Below are positions 37,340 through 48,100 of a DNA stretch of 64,000 nucleotides, in pieces. Made by a program: the position numbers and the translations under genes. The stretch covers positions 48,430,451 through 48,494,450 of the forward strand of contig CM055104.1 of the NCBI GenBank assembly GCA_029204225.1. Direction: 5' to 3'. The notes under the pieces are model-generated. The model saw only the letters and a list, made by a program, of their open reading frames with translations, did not search any database and had not been told where the DNA came from. Position 1 is the stretch's first letter, and every line of letters starts with the position of its first letter. This DNA is from Diphasiastrum complanatum (Eukaryota; Streptophyta; Lycopodiopsida; Lycopodiales; Lycopodiaceae).

Positions 37340-39290
37340 CAAATTCTAAGTCTTTGGTCATTGAAATGTGCATGCGGTATGTGGGTAGTCATTCATTGGT
37401 TGTCTACATAAGCATTATGTTGATACCCAAGAAAGGAATGACTATAAATAATAACCTCACATTTAGGCATTATCTAGGGGCATGCCCTACCCCACCGCCC
37501 TCAGGGTCGAGCTCTTGCTATTAGGCAATCGCCCTTCCAAGCAAAAGGCCCTATCCTAATGAGGACCCCTGAACTTAAAAGATTTACTTGGAAGATTGAT
37601 TTGTAGTGTCAAGAGCAGTAAACCATACAAAGCTTATGATGCCTCAAGAAATATCAATTTCACTCTTCTTCACGTGTTGATCGTTGAAATGCATGAATTT
37701 CATGCATATTTAAATTCATAATGTTGCGAGTACAATATTGAAGGGTGAATTGTGAAATATGAAAGTCACCTCACATTCCTTTTATATTGACATATTATGC
37801 ATTCTCAAGTCCATACAACTCCACATAGAAACTTCACTTTCCCAAGAACATTACGCTCCTAAGAGAGTTGAGAAGAAATTTGAGAAAGGACAATAAGACT
37901 CATAAAGATGAGTAAGTGAGACTTTCAAAAAATCTACAATTGTTGAAAGGTATATCCTTCACCACACTTTACGCTTGGGAAAGGTCTTTTTTACGATTTT
38001 CGCACTCGGATCAATTAACGGGCAGGCAATCGATTTAAGGCTCTACCTACTCGACTTGCCGTAATTTTAAGATTGTTTTGTCGATTAAGAGTCACTCAAA
38101 AGACCAAGTCCATTCCCTCATTATTTACACTTTCAAATGTCACTAAAAAGACCAAAAACTATTCCTTCGTACAAAAATGGCTTACTTTACTTACAAGACT
38201 GTCACTTGATAATATACTGAAAATTGTGACACCAGTACGTTATATACACTTTTGTTGAGATGCTTTTTCAAAAGATGGATCTCACAGCAAGAGAAGAAAA
38301 TCAAAAGGGATGGATTTCATAATCTATTTCCTACTACCTAGCTTCATCGTCATCGCAATCGTGGATCCGTTGAAGCCTTTGGACTAAGGCGACAGGAGGA
38401 GGTAGCAGAGACAGATTCGTCAGCAAGTACTTGACCTCTGTGGGACGCCTCGTCGTCATCGGTCGCTGTTGATTCCTTTGCTTTCCGTGCACTCATGTGG
38501 ATCGTATTAGTACACGAAGTTTGAGTAAGATTCTGTAGCAATTGACCACTTTTGCTATCCGTTTGGGTTATCCACGGTTTTATACAATGCCATTGGGTAC
38601 ATCATATGAATGACAAACCAGAACTCTGAAGTAACAGTTAGTTGCAACGGCTGTTTTTGCCTCGGTTTTGTAGCTACGTCCACGATGTAGTAGCGTATAT
38701 GCAGTCAAATATAATAATACTCTTATTCTCGCTAGTGGCAGCAACTGCCAACCTTACTTCTATGTGGTAACATTGTACGAGAACAGAGATCATCTGTTCT
38801 GAATAAGTAAGTTTACTATCTGGTCAATTGTCCTATGACGTTCAGTTTGTTGTTTTGATTTCTAGAATGTGCAGAATAGAGTCGAATTGAAGTGAACTTT
38901 GCTGCTCCATTATACAGTGAAATCTCCGCACACGGCTTGAGTGAGCTGGTGTATCTTGCTAGAATTGGGTTCCCCCACCACAGGTCCAATTCTCCGAAAT
39001 CCCACGATACCAACAAGAATTACATATAAATTTGTTTTCGAGAATCAGAACGAGTATCTCTTGCCTCCGGCTTTATACACTGAGTGTATCAAATCCAAGT
39101 GGAAGCTAAACCGTGAACAAAGAAGACACTTGGAAGAAGAAAACAATGGTGTGTAAAAAGACCAACTTCACAGCGAATAAACCATAACAAAATAAACCCA
39201 AAAGCTCATAGCTTCAAGCCAAGGCCTCAATCAATGTAATGCATATCTTCCGAGTATTATGCCCCTTTTTTTAACATATAAAAAAGCACA
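37340..39290. other. Intergenic sequence, no gene assigned
   Basis: AT-rich DNA. A small GC-rich patch (about 37478-37560) with CATGCCCTACCCCACC text is compositionally like the one at 7580. A short minus-strand frame (about 38350-38493) with an upstream TATAAAA near 38580 was considered and not accepted. Confidence 0.5.
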
Positions 39291-39521
39291 ATATATATGT
39301 ACTTTTTTTCAAACGTACATGCTGCTCTTTCCACCTTGCGCATCCGTATGGCTGCCACATGGCACTTATATACATATACCTTTTTTTTAAGGTAGGTGCT
39401 GCTCTTTCCACCCTACGCATCCGTATGGCTGCCACATGGCACTTATATGTATGTACTTTTTTCCAAACGTAAGAGCTGCTCTTTCCACCTTGTGCATCCG
39501 GACGGTTGCCACATGGCACTT
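39290..39521. repeat. Tandem array, three units of 77 bp
   Basis: GCTGCTCTTTCCACC starts at 39321, 39398 and 39475, exactly 77 bases apart. In each unit it is followed by GCATCCG, GG.TGCCACATGGCACTT and a T-rich part. The units are moderately diverged. Confidence 0.9.
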
Positions 39522-39610
39522 CCAAAGTGGTCAATTAGAGTCAAACTGCTTACTATGCTTCATAATGTACAGGTGAAAATAGTCAAGGTATCCATTACGC
39601 AATGGAATGC

Positions 39611-39721
39611 GTCGGGCAAATGTCCGTTGCCCGGTAAGGATTTTCAAAAAAATTTAGGCAAGGCCCTTGCCTAAAAAATTTTGAAAATCCTTACCGGCGG
39701 GCAGAATGTCCTCTGCCCGAC
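39611..39721. repeat. Foldback element (111-bp near-perfect inverted repeat)
   Basis: From GTCGGGCA at 39611 to TGCCCGAC at 39721. The long inner arms (CCGGTAAGGATTTTC with the A-rich part and TTTAGGCAAGG) pair with their reverse complement across a centre near 39663. It resembles a MITE. Target duplication was not clear. Confidence 0.85.
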
Positions 39722-41180
39722 ACCTTCCATAATACAAAAAGTTCAAAAAGGTTTCAAGTGGTGCAACACACCATCTTCATTAGTATAGATACTATTGCTC
39801 CAATCTAGAGTAAAATGAAACATACAAGGTGACCATATCCATATGCCTACACACAATACTTGGAATCTCCTAGATTCAAAAAAGGTTACCATTCTAAGAA
39901 GTCCATATGGCTTAAAGTCAAAGTGTAGAGAGCTTGAAGATCTAATTGCCAATTTACCCACAATGTCTAAATGCTTTTTGAAAAAAGATCATGAAATTAC
40001 ATCTTATGTTGACTAGTACAACATAGAATAGAACATTGACACTAACTATTATGAACATTGGATAATGCTTCACATGCATGGTAGCTACCATGATGTGGTA
40101 ATGCCAATCAATAACTACTCTAGAGTTCCATATCCATTAGAGCTAGCCTTTTGCTCCCTCGACATCAACAATCTTTACTATCTCCATGTTTGTTGACAAT
40201 ATTAGCTTTGCCATTTGCTAAACTTATCACACAATCAAATAGTAGTTTTCTTAAGCTTGAAAGACTCGAAAAGTGCCCATTTACATTATAATTGAAGGAG
40301 CTCCCTTTTAGGCCCCTTAAAGCTATTGAGTAGGGTTAAGTGATAGTTAGAGACAATCAAGATGGTTAAGTTTAGTAAATAGAAGTGTTTTCATTTGAAG
40401 AGCCTCCACTTTTCTCTTGTATATATTTCCTTTGCTATCATGTAATTAATAATTTATGAGAAGTGTGCATGTGATTTGTGAAGTGCTCAATGTTGCAACT
40501 TGAAGTTCAACTATTTTCTCCATTCTGAAGTGGCAAAGAAAAACTATCTGTTGATGTGCCTAAAGTTACAAAATGAGTTTTTAATCCTTTAAAAAAAATG
40601 ACATGTAAAAGGGTTGCTTGAAGTGCTTGAGCTGAAAATTTGAAGTTTTGATTTAAATTTTCCAAAAAAAAACCTTTTATATCTAAGAATAATGTGTTTA
40701 ATGCTTTTGTGTTATTGACAAGAACCACTTACATAGTAGCTCTATTCACGCAATGAGAAAATTAGAAAAAGGGGAGGCCACCTTGCCTTGAGTTGATGCC
40801 ATTATGAACATGAAACTGACCCTCTTGCACTTATTAACCTCTCCTTCCTGATGTCAAATTTGGTTCCTCCTTTTCTACCACTAATTTTTTAGTCAGCTTT
40901 GACCTTGGCTGGCCAATCCCCTTGAGCCACAATGACCACAACAAATTAGGCCCCCCTTGAATAAAGGAGGCACCGTTTTTTCTCATTCCAAATTCACAAA
41001 CTTGTAAACGGCTTTTTCTTTCTTTGCCTAGAATAGAGAGAGACCATCGGCATTAAAATTTTCAAAATGAGGATGTTCTAACATAAAGGGACAAAACAAT
41101 GGTCAACTTTTTCACATTACCAAATTTTTCAAAATATGATACACAAGTTGCCAACATTTAATAAAGCTCTAAAACATTGA
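39722..41180. other. Intergenic sequence, no gene recognised
   Basis: AT-rich DNA with short chance frames only. No protein, RNA gene or element end was recognised. Confidence 0.5.
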
Positions 41181-41489
41181 CTTTTCATAAGTAGATATAT
41201 TATACTTGACCAATTATCGCTTGACATACAATATAAATGACAACAAGAGATAAAAGCTCCAAGTAAAGTTACACAAATTCTTGGAGGATGTTTGAGCTAT
41301 TTGTGACACTTATGAGTGCTAAGGAGCTTTGATAACTTTTCATAAGTAGAAATATTATACTTGACCAATTATGCTTGACATATAATATAAATGACAACAA
41401 GAGATAAAAGCTCCAAGTAAAGTTACACAGATTCTTGGAGGATATTTGAGCTATTTGTGACACTTATGAGTGCTTAGGAGCTTTGATAA
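41181..41489. repeat. Tandem duplication, 2 x 155 bp
   Basis: CTTTTCATAAGTAGA begins at 41181 and again at 41336. The two copies run to GGAGCTTTGATAA with only a few differences, so the duplication is fairly recent. Confidence 0.95.
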
Positions 41490-42020
41490 TTCACTTACAA
41501 TGCGAAATCTTTTGAAATAGGAAATGGCAAAGAGACTCTTTTTTTTTAAAGCTTTTACATTTTTTTTAGTAATTCACTTTAATTTTAAATCAATTGATTA
41601 TTTCTAAAATGTTACATTTTGCGAATGTTTTGAATTTGAGATAAGCAATCTAAAATGTTTGTATTCAAATCACCAAAAATTATAAAAATTAAATTCATGC
41701 AATTTGTTGGGATGACAATAAATATGTAAATTTAGGATTTTGAAATATATTTAGCTAAAATATTTTCAGAAATATGCAATTTAAAATATTTCAATATTTT
41801 TTTGAAAGCTTGTTTGCAATTTAGTAGAAGGATTTTAGCATTTGCAAAAATATCGCAAAAATTTAAATAAGACTCCATAACTAGGTGTTATCCAACATCA
41901 ATCAGTTTAAAAAACAAAAAGAATTATTTAAAATTATTCTTAAGAGGAGAAACAATCAAAATTCACAACAAAGACAAATTTCATTTTTGAAATAGTTAAA
42001 AATATCGATACAAATCCACT
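41490..42020. other. AT-rich spacer
   Basis: Very AT-rich, with repeated AAAATATTT-type words. No gene is recognised. Confidence 0.5.
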
Positions 42021-42461
42021 AAATTATTTGAATCAACTTCAATAGTTTCTTGAGTAACTACTTGGAGAACAATTGTAGCTTCTTGAGTAACAACCTTTGT
42101 AATGATGTTGTTCTACCACCTCCTCCAAATTACCCTCATCACCTACAATTCCACTGATAGGTGACTAAGGCTCTTTTCAAAGTGGAAGAACACCATCTTT
42201 GTTCAATACCCTACCTACTTCTTGGAATTCATTTTTCAAAACTTAGATACTTGTCAATCTCATTTTTATAAAAGTCACGAAACTAGAATCTAGCTCTACA
42301 ATCTCGACAAGTCTGCCTTTTTGGATAGCACATGCACTAGTAATGCCACTACTGCCAAATAAATCTAAAACCCAATCTGTTGGGTGTGAAAACATTTCAG
42401 ATAATTTATTTACAAGTTGTGGCTTTTGATATGGGCAAACCATGGAACTAGTCCGACGCAT
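42020..42461 (-). pseudogene. Fragment of a bacterial-type N4/N6 DNA methyltransferase
   Basis: The open stretch at 42461-42243 (about 72 residues) shows the conserved C-terminal block of amino DNA methyltransferases (the N6_N4_Mtase family). CPYQKPQLVNKL corresponds to the usual HPxQKP..L; WVLDLFGSSGITS is the S-adenosylmethionine-binding motif I (D-x-F-x-G-S-G); and IVELDSSFVTFIKMRL matches the following G-I-E-L-D..Y....RL motif. Coding-like text appears to continue on the same strand to about 42020 but is interrupted. The catalytic (D/S)PPY motif, which lies N-terminal in this arrangement, is not present, so this is a remnant that cannot act alone. It lies 12 bases after the end of a gypsy chromodomain-like segment on the same strand. 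The source could be a host gene of bacterial origin (an N4-cytosine methyltransferase is known in Marchantia) or a transposon-borne enzyme. Family call confident, origin open. Confidence 0.75.
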
Positions 42462-42473
42462 AAAGCGTTGTCC

Positions 42474-43660
42474 TCAACGGACATTTCTCATATAACAATT
42501 CAAAATTTTTGGGTATTCTTGGAAGAATTCTTCTTCCATCCATCTTGCATCCGTAGTAGGATAGTTTTTAAACTTGAGGAGGTCTAACATAGAAGTTAGT
42601 TGAAGGATTTCTTCGGTTCCTTGAACTTCTAGAGGTTCGAAATCTGTGAGTCCTTCAGGTATGGGACCATTGAATTTCTTTAGTAAGCTTACATGGAATT
42701 TGTCATGGGTAAGAGGTAAGTCAAGTTCACATGTAACCTCATTGATTACTTTCTTGACTTTAAAAGGTTCATAGTACTTTTGGGCTAGCTTTGGGTATAG
42801 TTTCATACTACCCTTTTTTTTTGTGAGTTCATGGAGTGGTGAGGTTATATGAGCAAAATGGCGAATGAACTTTCTATAATAGGAACATAAGCCTAGGAAA
42901 GACCAAACTTCATGAATATTTTTTGGTTTAGGCCAATCTTGGACAGTTATCTTTGAAGGGTCCATTTGGATTCTCTCGTTAGAAATCGTATGTCCTAAGA
43001 AGTGTATCTTTTCTAGGAAGAATTCGCTTTTCTTCCCTTTAATGAAAAGTGAGTTTTCTTGTAGGGTTCTAAAGATATATCCAGATGTCTTTTATGTGCT
43101 TCTTCATTTGCACTATTGACTAAGATATCATCAAAGAATATTCTTACAAAACGTCTATGGGACGAAAAACTCATTCCATCATTCTATTGAATGTTGCGGG
43201 AGCATTGGTAAGATCAACTGGAACCACTAAAAATTCATAAAGGCTAGAGTTAGTCCTGAAAGCTGTTTTATGGACATCTTTAGGTACTACTCGGATTTTG
43301 TGGTATCCACTTATTAGGTCAATTCTACTAAAGATATAAGATCATTTATCCTATCCAAAATGTCATCTATTCTTGGGATAGGAAAACGATTCTTAACTGT
43401 AATCTTGTTTAAAGCACGATAGTCCACACACATCCTAAAACTCTCATCTTTGTTTTGTGCCAAAAGTATAGAAGAGCAATAGGGGGAATTACTGGGTTTT
43501 ATAAGGCCTTTCTCTAACAAGTCATTAATTTGCTTAGAAATTTCTTCTTGTTAAGAATGGCTTACCCTATAGGGAGGTCTATTGGGTATGGAACTTCCAA
43601 GAATAATGTCTAGCATATGATCTTCAAGTCTTTCAGGAGGTAAGGACTTTGGAAGTTCAT
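42474..43660 (-). mobile_element. Ty3/gypsy fossil (reverse transcriptase and C-terminal end)
   Basis: Minus strand, from high to low: reverse transcriptase ([20 protein letters not shown] near 43430), the reverse transcriptase thumb (GLCSYYRKFIRHFAHI near 42880), then a C-terminal integrase and chromodomain-like end (EPFKVKKVINEVTCELDLP near 42750; NYPTTDARWMEEEFFQEYP near 42520). It is a different family from the 29885 chromovirus. It is broken and lacks much of pol. It sits next to the methyltransferase fragment on its 3' side. Confidence 0.8.
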
Positions 43661-43705
43661 GTTAAGAGAATTTTATTGGCCAAAAATGAAAGGTCATGTC
43701 GAGAC
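43661..43705 (+). mobile_element. Tiny gypsy integrase fragment, plus strand
   Basis: AGAGAATTTTATTGGCCAAA and the following bases read like the gypsy integrase phrase R-E-F-Y-W-P-K-M-K-x-H-V. It is wedged between the minus-strand gypsy fossil and the LTR that begins at 43706. Confidence 0.5.
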
Positions 43706-44500
43706 TGTTGGGGGTATTCCCAACATATTGTAAATAAATAAAGTCGAAAAAATAGAAATAGTCATGAGGGTCATGGCATCATGTGTGCGTAAGTCCATGG
43801 CCCAATGAGCACACAAGTCAAGTTGTCATTAGAATAAAAGACTTGGGCCCTATTGTTAATTAAATAAAACTTGAGGCCACTAAACTTACAAAGTTGGGTC
43901 CAAAGTGAAACTCACATGTATCATGTGATTTTCAATGTACTTTTTTAGGACCCTTGGATTAGATTGGACCCAAGTGAATGGTGTGGATTAAAGTCCATAT
44001 TATTAGGAGTAACCAATAGGATTAAGGGGCAAGGGCCTTCTCCATTGATAAAAAGACACTATTTTGTATCATATTTTTCATGCTTAATGAGAAGAAGGAA
44101 ACTCTACCATTTTGGAGAGAAGCATCCTCATTTGCTATTCACTACTTGTTAATGCCATTTTGTGTGTGTTTGCTTTTGCTTCCTAGCTTACATTTTTTTG
44201 GTTTCTATGATTAATGTTTCTCCATTAGTAGGCAAAATGAGCAAATGAGCTAACCTCCCTCTCACTCTATCTATCTATATATATCTCCCTCTCTTCTCCT
44301 CTTCTCTCCCTCTTCACTCTAAATCAAGATGTGTAAGTGGTTAGTGTAGGAAGGGGTAGTGTTAAATGGTGGTAGTGCTAGTGCAAAGAGTAGAAAGCAT
44401 CTAAAACTAGCACCTTAGCATAGTTAGGTACCTATTCAGTGATCTAACCCTCTTTGACAGGTGGAAGGGCTGCTCACCGATGATATCTATGATCCCTATA
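43706..44500 (+). mobile_element. 5' LTR of a Ty3/gypsy element with tRNA-Asp-type primer site
   Basis: Begins TGTTGGGGGTATTCCCAACA, whose ends are complementary. A TATATATA box lies near 44275 and the LTR ends directly before the primer binding site at 44502. No second copy of this LTR was found in the window. Confidence 0.7.
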
Positions 44501-44501
44501 G

Positions 44502-44519
44502 TGGCGCCGTTGTCGGGGA
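44502..44519 (+). other. Primer binding site (tRNA-Asp type)
   Basis: TGGCGCCGTTGTCGGGGA closely matches the TGGCGCCGTTGCCGGGGA used by Athila/Tat-type plant gypsy elements. It fixes the LTR end and the plus orientation. Confidence 0.9.
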
Positions 44520-45195
44520 TAGGTTTCACTAACTAGTTTAGTTGTTTTCGCTTTTTTAGAGTGTTTTTAGGTGGCTTTTGGATAGAGTTCGCTTGTTTTC
44601 TGAATTTTCTTGTGCTTGGACTATTCACAACTAGCGAGGGAGGTGTGAGAGGGTAGAGGAGGCTCCAAACAGCCTCTAAGGGCTTGACATCCGGCCAAAA
44701 ATTTTGAAAAAACCCATAAAAATACTCAAATCTGCATTTTGGAGGGAAAAGAGACAAAAATCTCATTAGATTTTGTTTTCTCCAAAACCAGTGGGAACCA
44801 ACCTTCTCATGACTGACAGCAGCTCCAGGGTATTGTCCCTGACCTGTACAAAAGCCTGCGAGAGTTAGTTCCAAGCAGATATTGAAAAATCAGAGAAAAA
44901 CCATAAAAAATTCAAAAAACCCTTGTAAAAAATAGAACCCTCGCAAACACTCAAATTTGCAATTCCAGTGGCCAAGAACCTTCGTAGAGAATTCTAAAGT
45001 TCCATCTCAGTGAGACAAGGACAGTGTGTTGGAAGAGAGGGAGAGAATATATGACGAACACGAACGAGAAGCGAACTCGAACAGAAAATGTTCGTGCGCA
45101 GCGAAATGAATTATTTGACTCTCTCCGTAAGCATGACTACGCCTATCAGATTGTAGAGAGCTTTAGTGATAGAAATCACAGTCATTCTAGATTAT
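44520..45195 (+). mobile_element. Leader and gag start of the tRNA-Asp-primed gypsy element
   Basis: A leader of about 530 bp is followed by a short coding-like start at about 45052 (MTNTNEKRTRTENVRAQRNE) that is lost near 45195. The remaining element is not recognised downstream. Athila/Tat affiliation rests on the primer site; the gag piece is too short to confirm it. Confidence 0.5.
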
Positions 45196-48100
45196 TATGA
45201 TGCGTGTTCCCTAGTTAAACTCTGCTTGGCAGAGTAGTAAAATGGATAGCATATGTCAATTATCCTGAATTCTATTATTTAACTTTTGTTCCTTGGTAAA
45301 TAGATTGTGAATCAATTTATGAGGCTGTTTTGAACAGAAATAAGTGGATTAGCGGATTCCATAAGCAGCATGTGAGGAATTGAAGATTATTCATCCTCAA
45401 ATTCCTCTAGTTAACCTGCATGTTATGGAATAGTTGGATTTGCTGTCATTCAAACTAACTGACTTCATATCATTGTTTCTTGGATTGTCTCAAGGAGAAA
45501 ATTTCAATCTAACTCCAGTTTGAACCTATATTTTGTAATATAGGGAGGTGATTGAAGTTGGATTGAGAGTAGCTCTATGTTGTAGTTTAATCCTAGAGCT
45601 ACTGTAATGTTGAAGTATTTTAAGCAGATAAATAAAAGTTAGAAACGCATCCATGTTAGTGGGGATCACCAGTTGTCGTGCTTTCAAATCTGCTTTGAAT
45701 CACCTGTATAAGAATCACACATGCCAGAAAGCTGTGAATGTAGGTTCCCAGATTTTGGCCAGCTGTGAGTACTTTTGGTCAGAAGTCTGTCCCTCTAAGT
45801 AGGGGATGTGAGGAGCTGGTGGATTCCGAATAACAGCTAGGGTAGCTGGTGAATCCCTGTAGATAGTCTGGGTGTGTGTGGTTCGGAGGTCGATGCAGAT
45901 GGAGGAAGTTGAAGGCATCATTGCCTTAACAGCCATGAGGAGCCAGCGACACTTCTGGAGGTGGTTTCGCTGCAAACATTTTGTGAATGCTCCCCTACAA
46001 AACGTTGTGGATGCATTAGCAGACCAGTTTTTTGCATGCCATGATTCATTGGTTGAATTTGTAATTCTTAACAGAGGATGAGGAGATCGTTGAAGAGCAT
46101 TCCTGTCATTCTACCAAGAAAAAACTCGCATAGATGCTGGAGAATCCTGGAAGTCTGGGGAACTCGCATAGATGTTGGAGAACCCTGAAAGCCTGGCACA
46201 GAAGTTCTGTTTCTCCCTCTCGTTGATGAAAACGAGATTGACCTTTGGACGATGTGATGGGGGGAGCCGGCCTCAAATTTCATGTGATGGGGGAGCCGGC
46301 CCTAAATTTCCTTTTGATGAAAAAAATAGTTTGGATATGCTTAGTGTTAAAGTTGATGCATGAAAAGTCAACAAGATTGGAGAATTGGCCAACTATTTTG
46401 CATCAGTGCTATTTACATGCAATCAATCATGGCTTCACTGGACATTTTGGTAGCTTTGAATTGGATTGAAATCGTTTTTCTAGTACAACTCCGAAAATTC
46501 AAGTTACTAACACCTAGTATAGAAATTTCGGTTTCTCGGTGTTGGATTGTCAAAATTTAGCCTTGGGTCTGGTATTGTTTCTAGTAAGTGGAGTTGAAGG
46601 AATTTGGATTTCCTTTCTCTAGAGACAATATGCATGTCACTTTGACATTTTTGGCTAAGCCGGTTTTTTGGAACTTGAGTACCATTATTTGTGGTCAAGC
46701 AGTATTAATCGGTTTCCGGTGGGAATTCTCTCGAAGCCGATCTTGACAAAATGAAGGGAGTGGTACAATTCTCAAGCATATACTCGGTCTAGGAATCTGA
46801 TTCCTTGGTATGATGCTAATTCAACCAATTAACTCTGGAGTATTGATACTTTCAGTAAATGGAGTTAAATTGTGTTTTTTTTTTAGATTTTCTCCTTTTC
46901 AAATCGGCAGAACACTGATCTATTGGTTATTGTGGTTTTGGTGTTTTAGGTCATTAAAATTAAACAAACCAAAAGCTTTTGGAATACTTGTTAAATAAGT
47001 AATGGGTGAAAATTCATAGTATTTGGAGGTAATTCTTTATTCAACAATATTATTTGGAATGAATACAATGTAGAAAGTACCCGAATCCAAATGTTATTTC
47101 CCATTAATTACAGATGTCTTTAACAAGGTTATTTTTTAAGCCAGTAAGTGAAAAGGGAGAACAGTCCAATTTTATTGAAAAATTCGTAATAATAGGAAAC
47201 TGATTTCATTTCCAATAAAATCCTATGGTGAATTATATTCAAAAGATCAGACTAGTACTATGTCACATACTAGTAGATGATTTTTGATGTATCAGTTATT
47301 CAGCCATGTATAGGATAGAAATGAAAACTTTTAAACATTTTCCTATAATTAATTTTAAAACATTTACTAATGTCGTTACGTTTTCTTGGTACCTTAGTTG
47401 AAATAGATTTTCAGACAACTGAAAATTCTAAGGAGGGAAGAAGAGTGAACATCAGAGTTAGTAAGTGTGATCGGGAATGTATTTCGCAGTTAGGATTTTG
47501 GTAATCCCTGTAAATAATTGCTTAATATTAATTATTGATTTTCTGGTTAGAATTCATTCAGTTGAATTCGTAACTAATATCTTTGCAGTATATATAGGAG
47601 CAAGAGACAATATCTTATAGTGATTATAGGACAGCTAGATGATCAGTGGATCTCTAGAATATCAGATAAGACGGTTAAGGATTTTCTGGAAGGAAAAGTT
47701 GATGGTATGGGACATCAGTAATTTTGGAAAGAGAATTCTAGGACTGTAAAGATCTGATGGTCAATGGTGTGTTTTAGTACTTAGTTGCAATATGAAAAAA
47801 AATAAAAACCGTTTGATCAAATGTGGGGTATCTTGGGAAATTTTGAGGTTTAATCTAGATCCCAATGTAGTATCTCGGTATTTACGAAATCAGAGGCCCT
47901 CAAATCTATTTCTCGCTTTCTTAATTAATCCTTTACTTCGTAGTAATTTCTCGAATATAGACATCAAACTGGTTATATCAGCCTTTCTAGCATGAAATTA
48001 TTCTTCTGAAAGATTGTTATGTCATATAAATTACTACTTTTGAGAATGGACTTGGAATTCAGAAAATTCTAAAGTTAAAGTGTTTCGATTTCTTAAACCT

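Larger units (their letters stand above)
26285..37340 (+). mobile_element. Ty1/copia retrotransposon carrying a nested chromovirus
   Basis: Plus-strand copia in two blocks, 26285-29884 and 36192 to about 37340, separated by the chromovirus at 29885-36191. Parts in order: leader; gag from 26572 (MANMGESILS) with the zinc knuckle CFHCGKKGHWKSEC near 27301; the protease region; pre-integrase (LWHKRLGHLNLGSL near 27878); integrase; reverse transcriptase (KALYGLKQAPRAWY near 29611, LYVDDLIITGN near 29760); and RNase H in the second block (TTEAEYKAM near 36687), ending ADIFTKPLTG near 36960. AAGGGAGAGAG at 37068-37078 is a likely polypurine tract with LTR remains after it. No 5' LTR or primer site was found. 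It is broken at several places besides the nested insertion. Confidence 0.9.

Noticed and set aside
38350-38590. Short minus-strand frame (about 48 residues from the first ATG) with an upstream TATAAAA
   Set aside because: No recognisable protein, no convincing splice sites and no further exons; chance occurrence is likely.
42020-42461. Methyltransferase fragment as bacterial contamination of the assembly
   Set aside because: It is AT-rich like its surroundings, decayed, and lies in continuous sequence beside a plant-type gypsy fossil, so contamination is unlikely.
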